NCBI GenBank assembly: GCA_003599575.1
Contig: QZKV01000065.1
Location: forward strand, 62,001-126,000
Reading direction: 5' to 3'
Source: Desulfobacteraceae bacterium
Lineage (GTDB): Bacteria > Desulfobacterota > Desulfobacteria > Desulfobacterales > Desulfosarcinaceae
DNA: 64,000 bases
A model generated the notes under the pieces. It saw only the letters and a program-made list of their open reading frames with translations. It did not search any database and was not told the DNA's origin. The position numbers and the translations under genes were made by a program. Shown here in pieces: positions 39,681 to 49,572 of the stretch. How positions within the stretch are numbered: position 1 is the stretch's first letter; every line of letters starts with the position of its first letter.

Positions 39681-40552
39681 TACAAACCCCACAGCCAGCT
39701 TCCCGATACCATTGCAGCCACGATCGCGAGGGCGCCCGCCTGATACGGCCAGGGTACCACACGGTTCATGAATCTGACGTGCGCGCTTCCCAAAACCAGA
39801 CCGCACCCGAAACCGAGCAGATGGGCCAGCAGATCCGCGCGCGGCGATGTACCCAGCCAGCCCACCAAGGCCAGGGCGCCGGCCAGCGGCACCCAGGGCC
39901 GCAAGCGGCCGTTGCGATCCGTGCGGCGGCGCCAAAACGTCATCGCCGCACAAAGCCCCAAGGCCCCGAAAACCGCCGTGGAAGCGCCCACGGCCATATG
40001 GCTGTGCCCATACCACCACGCGGTGAGAAAATTGCCGAACGTACCGGACAGCACGATCAACAACCAGCCGATACCCCAGCCATACAGCAGGGCCGCGTAG
40101 GTTCCGAACAGGAGCATGCCGGCCATGTTGGCCAGCAGGTGGGAGCCGTCGCCGTGCAACAGCAGGGCCGTAACACAACGGTAAAACTCCCCATCCATTA
40201 TTTTCCGGGCATCCGCGCCGAACGAGGCGATAAACGCCTGTTGAGAAAAATTGGAGAAACCGATGGCCCAGTGCACGATGGCGGGAATCGCTGCGGCGAA
40301 AACGGCCGAAAAGCTGCGTACGTTCGGCGGATAAGCAATGGCTGGGGTTTTGATTTCGGTCGGGTTTTCAAGCAGATACAAGGCAATCGCGCGCTGAGCC
40401 TGTGCCCGTCGTTCGGTGGCCACATGGATACGCCAGCGCGAACCGATAAAATGGATGCTGTGCGGAATGCCAGCGGACGCAAGCACCAGGCTGTAGATGT
40501 GCGCCCGATCGGCGTCGAGATGGGCAAACAGAGGGGCGCTGCCGGGTGGCAT
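39668..40552 (-). CDS. Rhomboid-family intramembrane serine protease
   Basis: A 294-residue protein. Residues 1-75 form a soluble alpha/beta-like N-terminal domain. The membrane core from about 80 has the HLLANMAG Asn motif, the nucleophile Ser in [12 protein letters not shown] and the catalytic His in [12 protein letters not shown]. The substrate is unknown. No clear ribosome-binding site is seen before the ATG. It lies 31 bp after the small 40910-40584 gene on the same strand. Confidence 0.9.
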   Translation of the reverse strand: MPPGSAPLFAHLDADRAHIYSLVLASAGIPHSIHFIGSRWRIHVATERRAQAQRAIALYLLENPTEIKTPAIAYPPNVRSFSAVFAAAIPAIVHWAIGFSNFSQQAFIASFGADARKIMDGEFYRCVTALLLHGDGSHLLANMAGMLLFGTYAALLYGWGIGWLLIVLSGTFGNFLTAWWYGHSHMAVGASTAVFGALGLCAAMTFWRRRTDRNGRLRPWVPLAGALALVGWLGTSPRADLLAHLLGFGCGLVLGSAHVRFMNRVVPWPYQAGALAIVAAMVSGSWLWGLYYSA

Positions 40553-40583
40553 AGAGGGCGGAGTTCACTCGGAGAGCAATTAA

Positions 40584-40910
40584 TTAATAGTCGGGTATTT
40601 CATCATCTTCATTACCGGTACCCGCCTTTTCGCCTTCATTTTCCTCCTCCAGCTCATCTTCGCGGGCCTCCATTTGCTCGGCCAACAGGGATTGTTCGAG
40701 ACGCAGCCTCTGCATTTGCGCATTTTTTAACCGGTGGGTCTGATTAAAAGCATCGATGGCGATGCGGGCCAATTTTTCACCGCCAAGCTTCAAGTAAAGA
40801 TACACAGCTTCGAGTTCCTGATGATCATTGCGCAGACCGGCCGTCATATGGGGTAAGAGGCGCTGAAACGATTGTTTGTATTCCGGAGGTACCGTGAACT
40901 CATGTTCCAT
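40584..40910 (-). CDS. Small acidic protein, unknown function
   Basis: A 108-residue protein with an AAGGAG site before its ATG. The first 80 residues look helical (KQSFQRLLPHMTAGLRNDHQELE and a coiled-coil-like QMQRLRLEQSLLAEQMEARE). The tail (EDELEEENEGEKAGTGNEDDE) is acidic and probably disordered. It precedes the rhomboid gene on the same strand. No family recognised. Confidence 0.7.
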   Translation of the reverse strand: MEHEFTVPPEYKQSFQRLLPHMTAGLRNDHQELEAVYLYLKLGGEKLARIAIDAFNQTHRLKNAQMQRLRLEQSLLAEQMEAREDELEEENEGEKAGTGNEDDEIPDY

Positions 40911-41064
40911 TTACCGACTCCTTGCCTCGGCATATTTTTGAAATGGGGGCCTAAGTACTATCAGGCGCTCCCAATGTAAAGGACATTTTGGCTATAAAGT
41001 AAAGGATAAAACCGCTAATAAGCATGTCATGCATCGAGAACAGCCGGTCCCGGGATTACCCGCC

Positions 41065-41093
41065 TTGACAGCACCGGCCGGTTTTCTTATAAG
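41065..41093 (+). promoter_or_regulatory. Strong sigma70-like promoter
   Basis: TTGACA (41065-41070), 17 bases, TATAAG (41088-41093). It drives the 41218 gene with a leader of about 120 bases. The rest of the gap 40911-41217 shows nothing else convincing. Confidence 0.7.
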
Positions 41094-41217
41094 TGTTCAG
41101 TCATAGCCGAGTCGCCCGACCACAATCCTGCCTGCCTGGTTCGAACCCAAGAAGGGCGCACGGCCTGGACCATTTGAGGCCCCCGACAGGTCCTGCCGGA
41201 TAGGCCAGAGGGGTTTT

Positions 41218-41526
41218 ATGGACCATATAACCGACAGCAACCATTGGGTTTACGTGGTCGTGCAAAACCCCGGCAACAATGAAAGCCTTGTCGGGCAACA
41301 CGATTCCGAAAACAATATCTTCCTTATCCCGGTGTTCCGGGATAAAGAAACAGCATTGCAAGGCCTTGCCCGACTCGCCCAAGAACCTGGAAAAACTTTA
41401 GAAATCCAAGCCATTATTTACGGTGATCTTTTAAAATACGCCCAAAGGGGCGGATTTTTACTTTTCTTTCTGGACGGAAACGGCCGGATTTTGACCAAAA
41501 TGGGTCCAGACGGCCGTCCGTTGTAA
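41218..41526 (+). CDS. Small protein, unknown function
   Basis: A 102-residue protein, no signal peptide or membrane helix, with GAGGGG 5 bases before the ATG. Visible segments are WVYVVVQNPGNNESLVGQHDSEN, IFLIPVFRDKETALQGL and a C-terminal LLFFLDGNGRILTKMGPDG. Its alternating strands and helices suggest a small SseB-like or regulatory fold, but that is a guess. It precedes the DHH gene by 13 bp, so they are likely co-transcribed. Confidence 0.7.
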   Translation: MDHITDSNHWVYVVVQNPGNNESLVGQHDSENNIFLIPVFRDKETALQGLARLAQEPGKTLEIQAIIYGDLLKYAQRGGFLLFFLDGNGRILTKMGPDGRPL

Positions 41527-41539
41527 TGGTCAAGCCGAC

Positions 41540-42433
41540 ATGCAGACGCGAATCATTACCCGACCCGATTTTGACGGTGTTGCCTGCGCTGTGCTGCTCA
41601 AAAGAGCCTTAGGCGAAGCAACCCCGGTCGTATGGACCCAACCCAATCACATCCAGAGCGGCCAGTTTAAAGTTCAACGCAACGATGTGGTGGCCAATTT
41701 GCCATTGTCCGGCGAAGTGGCGTTGTGGTTCGATCATCATGTATCCAATACAACCGATATCCCTTATGAAGGTCTTTTCCGCATAGCGCCGTCGGCTGCC
41801 CACCTGGTATATGACTACTTCCAGGATAAAATGGAAGCACGCCAAAGGGAACTGGTTCGCCAGGCCGATAAAATCGACGCCGCCCAACTCACGCTGGATG
41901 AAATACTGCACCCGGAGCACAATCCGTATGTGTTGCTGTCGATGACCATTTTCGGCGGGCGGCCATCCAATGATGATTATTGCGATCATCTCGTTGATCT
42001 GTTGGGGACGGCAACCATCGACCAGGTGATGTCCGATCCCCTCGTGCGCCGCCGTTGCGAAGAGGCCGCGGCCGCCAATAAGGCGTATGAAGCCTACTTA
42101 AGGCGCTGTACCACGCTGCAGGGGCATGTCTCCATCACCGATTTCCGGGACCTTGCGCCCGTGCCGGACGGCAACCGCTTCCTGGTCTACTCCTTGTTTC
42201 CCGAGGCGTGCGTCAATGCCAAATTGTACCACGACGGCCCGCAAACGGTCATCAAACTAGGGCACAGCATCTTGAATCGCTGCTGCCGAGTCAATGTGGG
42301 CAAGCTGCTGTCGCGCTATGACGGCGGTGGGCACCGCGGCGCAGGCGCCGCCCGGTTCGGAAAAGAAGAGGCCGGCCGCTGCATCGACGAGATCATCACT
42401 GTATTGATGAAAAATGAACCGGATGTGCCGTAA
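41540..42433 (+). CDS. DHH-family phosphoesterase
   Basis: A 297-residue metal-dependent phosphoesterase. The N-terminal DHH domain has ITRPDFDGVACAVLL (metal-binding Asp), the motif WFDHHVSN, and later Asp residues. The C-terminal DHHA1-type domain ends in the GGGHRGAGAARF loop. Related enzymes cleave pyrophosphate-type or nanoRNA/cyclic-dinucleotide bonds; the substrate is not known here. It follows the small 41218 gene closely. Confidence 0.86.
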   Translation: MQTRIITRPDFDGVACAVLLKRALGEATPVVWTQPNHIQSGQFKVQRNDVVANLPLSGEVALWFDHHVSNTTDIPYEGLFRIAPSAAHLVYDYFQDKMEARQRELVRQADKIDAAQLTLDEILHPEHNPYVLLSMTIFGGRPSNDDYCDHLVDLLGTATIDQVMSDPLVRRRCEEAAAANKAYEAYLRRCTTLQGHVSITDFRDLAPVPDGNRFLVYSLFPEACVNAKLYHDGPQTVIKLGHSILNRCCRVNVGKLLSRYDGGGHRGAGAARFGKEEAGRCIDEIITVLMKNEPDVP

Positions 42434-42534
42434 AGGCCGGATGTGCCGTAAATACCGGATTGCCTTTAGTTGCAAGGGGGTCATTTCGTGCCGATGCTGA
42501 TATCAGAGCATATCAGCTGAAAGAGAGGCGGAAT

Positions 42535-42813
42535 ATGGCACATCGGTATCGCATCACTACCCCAAGCAAGCCCGCCGGCCTGTGGAACCCGGACCGGCAG
42601 CTCACCGCAGCCATCGCTGAAAGAGATCAATTCCTTGAACGCCACCCCCAATACCGGGAGCTGCAACAAGAGATCGATCGCATGCTGGACAAGGCCGGCT
42701 CGGCCGAAAACCGCATGGCAGTGTTGGCCCTGCTCATGGAATCCAAACTGATCGAGCTGCACGGCAATTTGCAGCGGCTCAATCGAATTCTTCTATCCGC
42801 GCAAGACCGCTAA
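42535..42813 (+). CDS. Small helical protein, unknown function
   Basis: A 92-residue protein starting at ATG 42535 with GAGAGGCGG upstream. It is mostly helical (RDQFLERHPQYRELQQEIDRMLDKAG and MAVLALLMESKLIELHGNLQRL). No family recognised. Its stop codon overlaps that of glgB on the other strand in the sequence CTAA. Confidence 0.7.
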   Translation: MAHRYRITTPSKPAGLWNPDRQLTAAIAERDQFLERHPQYRELQQEIDRMLDKAGSAENRMAVLALLMESKLIELHGNLQRLNRILLSAQDR

Positions 42814-44843
42814 TCACTTGACACTTCAGCGTGCCTCTTGAGCACCAGCGCCGTTCGGCTTGGCAAGTACAGACTCAGGCGGTGGGAGGTGCCATGCGCG
42901 TGCTCCGTTGCCATGGTAAAATGGGGCTGTGTTCGCTCGATGCGGTCAAAACCGCCGTAGCGGGGATCGTCCGCATCCAGGACGATCTGATAACGGCCCG
43001 GGGTGGCCGGAAACTGGTAGTCGAAGAATGACCGGCTGGGATGAAAGTTGAAGGCCCAGACCAGACCGGCGCGTTCGAAGATCAGTATTTTGTCGTCGTC
43101 GTGCTGCCACATCATTCGAGCGCCGGAAGCCAGCACGCGCTGTCTCCGGGCCAGCCCGATCATATCCCGGTCGAACAATGCCAGCTGACGGTAGCGCAGG
43201 TGCGGATTGTCCACCAGGCTCCATTGACGGCGTGCGTAATGGTACGACCAGTTGTTGCCGGGCCTGGGAAAATCGATCCATTCGGGATGTCCGAACTCAT
43301 TGCCCATGAAATTGAGATAGCCGCTGCCGGCCGTGGCCAGCGTAATCAGGCGAATCATCTTGTGCAGCGCGATCCCGCGCGCCACCAGCGCATGGTTGTC
43401 GTTCGCGTTCATGTGGTCGTACATGGCCGCATCGATCATCCGGAAAATCAGCGTCTTGTCTCCAACCAGGGCTTGATCGTGCGATTCGGCATAGGAGATG
43501 GTGCGTTCGTCATGGCGGCGATTGTTCAGCTCGTGCCACAGTCTGCTCATGTGCCAATCTTCATCGCGGATGTCTTTGGTCAGCTTGATCCAGTAGTCGG
43601 GGATACCCATGGCGAAGCGGTAGTCGAACCCGATACCCCCCTCTCGCCAGGGGCGCGCCAGCCCGGGCATGCCGCTGACGTCCTCGGCGATGGTGATTGC
43701 ATCCGGTCGTAATTGATGAATCACCTGATTGGCGAGCGCCAGATAACAAAGCGCATCTTCGTCTACATTGCCGTTGAAGTAGTCGTCATAGGAAGTAAAC
43801 GCTTTGGATAGTCCGTGGTCCAGGTAGAGCATGCTGGTGATGCCGTCGAACCGAAATCCATCCACACGGAATTCGTCCAGCCAATACCGGCAATTGGACA
43901 GGAGAAAGTGCAGTACCTGGGGTTTGGCGTAGTTGAACAGTCTTGAATCCCAGGCCAGGTGACGCCCGCGCGCGCCGGCATGAAAAAATTGAAAATCGCT
44001 GCCGTCCAACCGGCTGATGCCTTCCACTTCATTGTTGGCGGCATGCGAGTGAACCAGATCGATCAATACCCGCAGGCCGGCCGCATGAGCACTGTCGATC
44101 AGTTCCTTAAGCTCTTCGGGCGTACCAAAGCGTGAGGAGGCGGCAAAAAAATTGCAGACATGATAGCCGAAGCTGCCGTAGTAGGGATGCTCGGGAATCG
44201 CCATGATCTGAAGGGTATTGTACCCCGCTGAAATCACCCGGGGAAGCACACGTTGCCTGAATTCGGCATACGTGCCCACCCGGCCCTCTTCGGTGGCTAT
44301 GCCGATGTGGACTTCGTAGATAAAGGGCGCGCGTAAGGGGGATTTGAAAGGGGTCTCGCGCCACAGGTAAGGCTGGGAATGCCATACCTGGGCATTGAAG
44401 ATATGGGTGTGCGGATCCTGCACCACGCGGCGCGCCCAGGCCGGAATGCGGTCCCCGCCGCCGCCGGGCCAGCGGACATGCAGCCGATACAAATCGTTGT
44501 GCCGCAAACGGTCGGCGGGAAGCTGAATTTCCCATGTGCCGTTGGCGTCGATGCGGGTCAAGGCCAGGTCGTCGCGCACTTTCCAATCGCTCAATTCGCC
44601 GATCAGAAAGAGAGCGGTCGCATTGGGTGCCCATTCGCGCAACACCCAGCGGCCGTCCTTAAAATTCAGCCCGAAGTACTCGTGTCCGGAAGCAAAGTCG
44701 GCCAGCTTGCCCCTGCCGGCCAGGTCCCGGGCGGTTCGCGCGATGTGGTCGATGCGCCTGGCGACGACTTCCCGGTAGGAAGCCAGGTAAGGGTCCGAGG
44801 AGAGAAAACGCTCCAGCCGTTGGCACTCGTGCTTTCTAATCAT
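42810..44843 (-). CDS. glgB: 1,4-alpha-glucan branching enzyme, eukaryotic type
   Basis: Creates alpha-1,6 branches in glycogen; GH13 with an N-terminal CBM48 module (about 60-145), 677 residues. Catalytic residues are D333 (DGFRFDGITSML), E387 (TIAEDVSG) and D456 (ESHDQALVGDKT). The segments YEVHIGIATEEGRVGTY, FFAASSRFGTPEELK, RLFNYAKP and MGNEFGHPEWIDFPRPGN match human and yeast branching enzyme more closely than E. coli GlgB. It is the last gene of the glycogen cluster on this strand. Confidence 0.93.
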   Translation of the reverse strand: MIRKHECQRLERFLSSDPYLASYREVVARRIDHIARTARDLAGRGKLADFASGHEYFGLNFKDGRWVLREWAPNATALFLIGELSDWKVRDDLALTRIDANGTWEIQLPADRLRHNDLYRLHVRWPGGGGDRIPAWARRVVQDPHTHIFNAQVWHSQPYLWRETPFKSPLRAPFIYEVHIGIATEEGRVGTYAEFRQRVLPRVISAGYNTLQIMAIPEHPYYGSFGYHVCNFFAASSRFGTPEELKELIDSAHAAGLRVLIDLVHSHAANNEVEGISRLDGSDFQFFHAGARGRHLAWDSRLFNYAKPQVLHFLLSNCRYWLDEFRVDGFRFDGITSMLYLDHGLSKAFTSYDDYFNGNVDEDALCYLALANQVIHQLRPDAITIAEDVSGMPGLARPWREGGIGFDYRFAMGIPDYWIKLTKDIRDEDWHMSRLWHELNNRRHDERTISYAESHDQALVGDKTLIFRMIDAAMYDHMNANDNHALVARGIALHKMIRLITLATAGSGYLNFMGNEFGHPEWIDFPRPGNNWSYHYARRQWSLVDNPHLRYRQLALFDRDMIGLARRQRVLASGARMMWQHDDDKILIFERAGLVWAFNFHPSRSFFDYQFPATPGRYQIVLDADDPRYGGFDRIERTQPHFTMATEHAHGTSHRLSLYLPSRTALVLKRHAEVSSD

Positions 44844-45069
44844 TGGTCACTTTGCCTTTATACCTACTTGGGTGGCGGCGCAATTACCGCGGCCTTACGA
44901 ACTTTGCCCACGAGAGAATGGGATAAAGGCATCGCAAGGCCCGGCAGAGACCAACACCCGCTATTCCGGTATTCTTCCTTCCGGGAGTTCCGATGCCACC
45001 CTGGGCCCATGCATCTCAAGGCCCGGAATTCATCCTCGCAATGAAAATGCTTTTGGGCACACCCGATTT

Positions 45070-46692
45070 TCACGTCAGCAAAGTTCTTTCCAGCATTCGC
45101 TCATACAGGTCGATGTAGCGACGCGCGTTGACCGAATGGGTGAAGGTCTTCATGGCATTCCGCATAACGCGTGCGATATGACGCTCCTTGACCTCACCGG
45201 CCAGCGCATAGAAGTCCATGGCCTGGTCGACGGCCCACATGAGCCCTTTGGCATCGTGGTACTTGAACAAAAAGCCGCTGCCGTTTTTGAGGTCGCCGGC
45301 GGGGTCCAGGTGGGTGACCGTATCGTGAATACCGCCGGTCTCATGCGCCACCGGCAGCGCGCCGTAGATTTGGCCGATCATCTGCGGCAGCCCGCAGGGC
45401 TCGAACAGCGAAGGCATCAGCACGAAATCGGCCGCACCGTAAGCGAAATGCTCCAGATGCTCGTTGAAATCGCATACCGCCACGCGCTGATGAAACTGAT
45501 GATGGCTGACGAGGTTGCGGAATAAATTCTGGTCCTCGCCGTCCGCCACAAAGACCACCTGAAGATTGGTATCCCAGTACTTCGAAATCATCTCGTAGAA
45601 GATATCGGCCAGCAGTCGACACCCTTTTTGCACCGGGTCCAGCCGCGAAGGCCAGAAGAACAAAGGTGCACGCTCGTCTTCAATGAGGCCCAGCAGCCGT
45701 TGCAGGCCCACTTTGTTTTTGCGTTTGGCCTTGGCGTGGTTGGCGGGACCGTAAACCTCGGCCAGGTTGCCGTCCTTGCCGGGGTGAAAGCCGGGATCGG
45801 GTGCATTGAGAATGCCGGCGGCGCAGCCGGCCCGGACTTTGTTCACCAGCTCCTGGCGCAAATGCGGCGCGATGAATCCATGGCCTCCCTCGACGATTTC
45901 CTCCAGAAATCGCTGGCTGACCGTGTTGACGAAATGGGCCGCAAAAACACCGCTGACCAGAAAATCGACCGGATTGGTTTCGCGGGTGTTTTCATAGTCG
46001 TGGGCAAAACGGGTGTAGTACAAATGCTTCCAGAAGTAAGCAGCATCGATGCCGCGATCTTCGACATGGGCCAAAGTTGTTTTAACAGTATGGATGTTGT
46101 GAATGGTAAACAGACAGGGTATGCGCATCTCGCGCGCCATGGCCGGAATCAAGCCGGTCATCCAGTCGTTGCAATGAATGAGATCGGGGCGCACGCGCGG
46201 CACGATATTGTTGATGACTTCGCGCTGGAACGCCAGAGCGATATGGATGTTCTGGTCGCTGTAATTTGAATAGACACGGTTCAGGTAGAAAAACGCCCGG
46301 TCTTCGGCCAAGTGCACGCGGTCATTGGGCATCACCCGGCGCAGCATGCGCCGCTCTTTTCTGAGAAAAGGCGCCAGGCGATCCTCGAAAATCGCGCGGT
46401 AATCGGGCAGTGCCACATGGACATCGGCGCCATGATTGAACAGGGCGCTGACCAGGGCCGCCGACACATCGGCCAACCCCCCGGCTTTGGCGGTCAGGTA
46501 GTTGGCAATATTGCCCATGCGATCGGGCAAATAGGTCACCTCCGGGGTAACTATCAGCACCCGCGGTTTTTTGCGTTTGATTGGCATGCGAAGCTTCTGT
46601 TCGGCCATGAGCGCCGACTGCATGTGGGTTACCAGGCGATTGAACGGCTGAAGATCGATCCATTTTTCTTCCGTAAAAGAGTTCAATAGCAC
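45070..46692 (-). CDS. glgA: Glycogen synthase
   Basis: GT5 glucosyltransferase elongating alpha-1,4 glucan; 540 residues. The donor motif KAGGLADV is at 69-76, and HCNDWMTGLIPAM, TIHNIH and SLFEPCGLPQMIGQIYG follow. Residues 1-42 precede the usual start and there is no strong ribosome-binding site at GTG 46692, so an internal start (near 46623) is possible. GT5 enzymes normally use ADP-glucose; here no glgC is in the cluster while galU is. Confidence 0.92.
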   Translation of the reverse strand: MLLNSFTEEKWIDLQPFNRLVTHMQSALMAEQKLRMPIKRKKPRVLIVTPEVTYLPDRMGNIANYLTAKAGGLADVSAALVSALFNHGADVHVALPDYRAIFEDRLAPFLRKERRMLRRVMPNDRVHLAEDRAFFYLNRVYSNYSDQNIHIALAFQREVINNIVPRVRPDLIHCNDWMTGLIPAMAREMRIPCLFTIHNIHTVKTTLAHVEDRGIDAAYFWKHLYYTRFAHDYENTRETNPVDFLVSGVFAAHFVNTVSQRFLEEIVEGGHGFIAPHLRQELVNKVRAGCAAGILNAPDPGFHPGKDGNLAEVYGPANHAKAKRKNKVGLQRLLGLIEDERAPLFFWPSRLDPVQKGCRLLADIFYEMISKYWDTNLQVVFVADGEDQNLFRNLVSHHQFHQRVAVCDFNEHLEHFAYGAADFVLMPSLFEPCGLPQMIGQIYGALPVAHETGGIHDTVTHLDPAGDLKNGSGFLFKYHDAKGLMWAVDQAMDFYALAGEVKERHIARVMRNAMKTFTHSVNARRYIDLYERMLERTLLT

Positions 46693-46842
46693 CGGTCCGG
46701 CGCTTTTTCAATCGAATCGCGCCGCATTTTACTCCGTTTGCCCACACGCGCCGACCCGGCCAATTTTCGCCGAGCAGGATTCGGTAAAGGTCCACGGGGC
46801 AGGTCAACTTCAGCGCGAATTGCTTGGCGCGGACCGTATGCT

Positions 46843-49392
46843 TCATCCCCAGGTCAGCAAACCCGGCGTGTAACGAATCCAATCGTCGGCTCGCGGCACG
46901 ACGCGCACGGTGAAGCCGTAACGTCCTGAATCCCGGCAGGTGACCGTGCAGCGATACAGATAATTGCCCTGGCTGCGATCTTCCACCATGGCCATCGGCT
47001 GGGTCAGGCCCTTGTCCAGCTCGGCCGTTCGTAGCATGCGTCCGTAATAGAGCTCCACATCGACCTCATCGGGCTTCAGGGAACCCAAATGAACGATGGT
47101 GCTGACCTGGAAGGTATCTTCCACCTGGAAAGGTCCCTCGTGGTCGCGTTCCGGAAACTCCACGCGGACCTCCTTCCACAAATCCTTGAGCCGCTTGTGC
47201 AGTATGCTCAATCGCTTTGCTTCGACGGCCTGATCGGCCACGAGTTCCTTATAGCGCTGCACGGCGGGCAGGTAAAAGCGCTGCTGGTAATCGCCGACCA
47301 TGCGATGGCTGCAAAACTCGGACATGGCCATTTTCATGGAGGCTTTCATCTTGGTGAGCCATTCCACCGGCATATTTCCGGACACCCGGTTGTAGAAACA
47401 GGGAATCACGTCATTTTCCAGCACATTGTACAGGGCCTGGTTTTCCACGGCGTCCTGATAGGCCGGATCAGAGAAATCTTGTCTGCTCCCGATACTCCAG
47501 CCCCTTTCGGTCGTGTACCCCTCGTCCCACCATCCGTCCAGAATGCTCAGGTTCAGAGCACCGTTTATGGCCGCCTTCATCCCCGAAGTGCCGCAGGCCT
47601 CCAAGGGACGCCGCGGTGTGTTGAGCCACACATCCACGCCCTGAACCAGGTGGCGGGCGACCCCCATATCGTAGTCTTCCAGAAAGACGAGGTGGTTGGC
47701 CACATTGTGCTGGCGGGTGAACTGGATGATGTTGCGGATCAGCTCCTTGCCCTCGTTGTCCTGGGGATGGGCCTTGCCCGCGAAAATGAATTGCACCGGG
47801 TGCTGTCCGGATGTCAGCATCGCCTTGAGCCGTTCCGGATCGCGAAGGATCAGATTGGCGCGTTTGTATGTGGCGAAACGCCGGGCAAATCCGATGGTCA
47901 ACACTTCGGGGTCCAGTGCATTCTCGGCCGCCTTGACGACCGCAGTCGGTGCATTGCGGCGGCTGTATTGTTTGACCAGCAGTTCGCGCACCTTGCTGAT
48001 CAAGCGGGTGCGGTTCATTTCGTGGGCGCGCCACAGCTCTTCGTCATAAATTTCATCGATGCGCTCGACATTCTCCGATTTGCGGCTGCAGTAATGCCAT
48101 TCGGGGCCCAGGTAGCGTTCGAAGAGCATGACGATATCCGGCGCGATGAAGCTGGAGATATGCACGCCGTTGGTCACATGGGTAATGGGCATATCCTCTT
48201 CGGAGCGCTCGGGCCATACATGGGACCACATGCGCCGCGCCACCTGGCCGTGCAGGCGGCTGACGCCGTTACAATACTGCGACTGCCGCAAACCCAGGAT
48301 AAACATGGAAAAGGGGCCTTGGGGATGGGCGTTGGCGGTGCGGCCCCAGGCCAAAACCTCGTCTTCGCTGATCTTCAAGCGCCTTGCCAGGGATTTGATA
48401 TAAGGGCGCACCATTTCGGTCGGGAATTCGTCGTGGCCGGCCGCCACCGGCGTGTGGGTGGTGAATACGGAACTGCGCGCCACGACTTGCAGGGCCGTGG
48501 CCGTATCCAGCTTGTACTGCTCCATGACTTGGGCCAGTCGCTCGAGATTGGCGAAAGTGCTGTGCCCTTCGTTCATATGGCACACTGTGGGTTCGATGCC
48601 CATGGCGCGCAGCGCCCGCATGCCGCCGATGCCCAGCAGGACTTCCTGCGCCAGGCGGATCGCCGGATCGCTGTTGTACAAGCGCGCCGTAACATCGCGG
48701 ACGGACGGCGGGTTTTCCATCACATTGGCATCGAGTAGAATCAGCGGTATGCGGCCGATCATGACCTTCCACACATCGGCCAGGATATCGCCGCTCGGTC
48801 CCTCCACGCCGATGCGCAGGTCGCCGCCGGAAGTGTTTTTGACGCGCACCAGCGGCAGGCTGTAAAGATCGGTTTCCGGATAGGTTTCCTGCTGCCATCC
48901 ATTGGGATCCAGCAACTGCCGGAAATAGCCCTGGCGGTACAGAAGACCCACGGCCACCATGGGCAGGCCCATGTGCGAGCAAGATTTGATATGATCCCCG
49001 GCCAACACGCCCAATCCGCCCGCGAACAGCGGCAGGCTTTCATGGATGCCGAACTCCATTGAAAAATAGGCGATGCGTGCGCCCGGGCCGTATGGGTTTT
49101 GCACGAGATCGGGGGAGGCCAGCACGCGCTCTTTGAATTGCTGCCGCACACGGTCCAAATGGGCCAGAAAGCTGTCGTCTTTGGCCAACCTCTTCAGACG
49201 CTCCTGGGATACCTGGGTGGCGAAGACAATGGGATTGCGACCGGACTCCTCCCACAGGCGCGGATCGATGCGTCTGAACAGTTCGATGGCGTCCGGTTTC
49301 CAGGACCACCACAGGTTTCGCGACAAAACGCCCAGAAAACTCAGTGAGCCGGGAAGCCTGGGAAAAACCTGATAGGCTAGAACATGCTTCAT
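46843..49392 (-). CDS. glgP: Alpha-glucan phosphorylase
   Basis: GT35 PLP enzyme releasing glucose-1-phosphate from glycogen; 849 residues. The start was set at ATG 49392 with GGGAGC upstream. The motif ACGTSGMKAAINGALNLSI contains the PLP lysine at about K606. The N-terminus (LPGSLSFLGVLSRNLWWSW) marks the shorter bacterial/archaeal glucan phosphorylase class (TIGR02094-like), without the eukaryotic regulatory sites. Upstream and downstream genes are glycogen enzymes. Confidence 0.94.
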   Translation of the reverse strand: MKHVLAYQVFPRLPGSLSFLGVLSRNLWWSWKPDAIELFRRIDPRLWEESGRNPIVFATQVSQERLKRLAKDDSFLAHLDRVRQQFKERVLASPDLVQNPYGPGARIAYFSMEFGIHESLPLFAGGLGVLAGDHIKSCSHMGLPMVAVGLLYRQGYFRQLLDPNGWQQETYPETDLYSLPLVRVKNTSGGDLRIGVEGPSGDILADVWKVMIGRIPLILLDANVMENPPSVRDVTARLYNSDPAIRLAQEVLLGIGGMRALRAMGIEPTVCHMNEGHSTFANLERLAQVMEQYKLDTATALQVVARSSVFTTHTPVAAGHDEFPTEMVRPYIKSLARRLKISEDEVLAWGRTANAHPQGPFSMFILGLRQSQYCNGVSRLHGQVARRMWSHVWPERSEEDMPITHVTNGVHISSFIAPDIVMLFERYLGPEWHYCSRKSENVERIDEIYDEELWRAHEMNRTRLISKVRELLVKQYSRRNAPTAVVKAAENALDPEVLTIGFARRFATYKRANLILRDPERLKAMLTSGQHPVQFIFAGKAHPQDNEGKELIRNIIQFTRQHNVANHLVFLEDYDMGVARHLVQGVDVWLNTPRRPLEACGTSGMKAAINGALNLSILDGWWDEGYTTERGWSIGSRQDFSDPAYQDAVENQALYNVLENDVIPCFYNRVSGNMPVEWLTKMKASMKMAMSEFCSHRMVGDYQQRFYLPAVQRYKELVADQAVEAKRLSILHKRLKDLWKEVRVEFPERDHEGPFQVEDTFQVSTIVHLGSLKPDEVDVELYYGRMLRTAELDKGLTQPMAMVEDRSQGNYLYRCTVTCRDSGRYGFTVRVVPRADDWIRYTPGLLTWG

Positions 49393-49572
49393 CACAATGC
49401 TCCCAACAATGAATGCCTTGAAAATGGGTCAAGCCAATCATGGCAGACAAAGCCGTCCACGCTGATCCATGGTTTTGCTGCCCATGCACTCGACGCCGGG
49501 AGCAAGGGCTCGTTCGTGGAACTCAAATGAGCGATTTTCGAGTTTGCCGGAGATGCAAACAGGTGTCGCATC

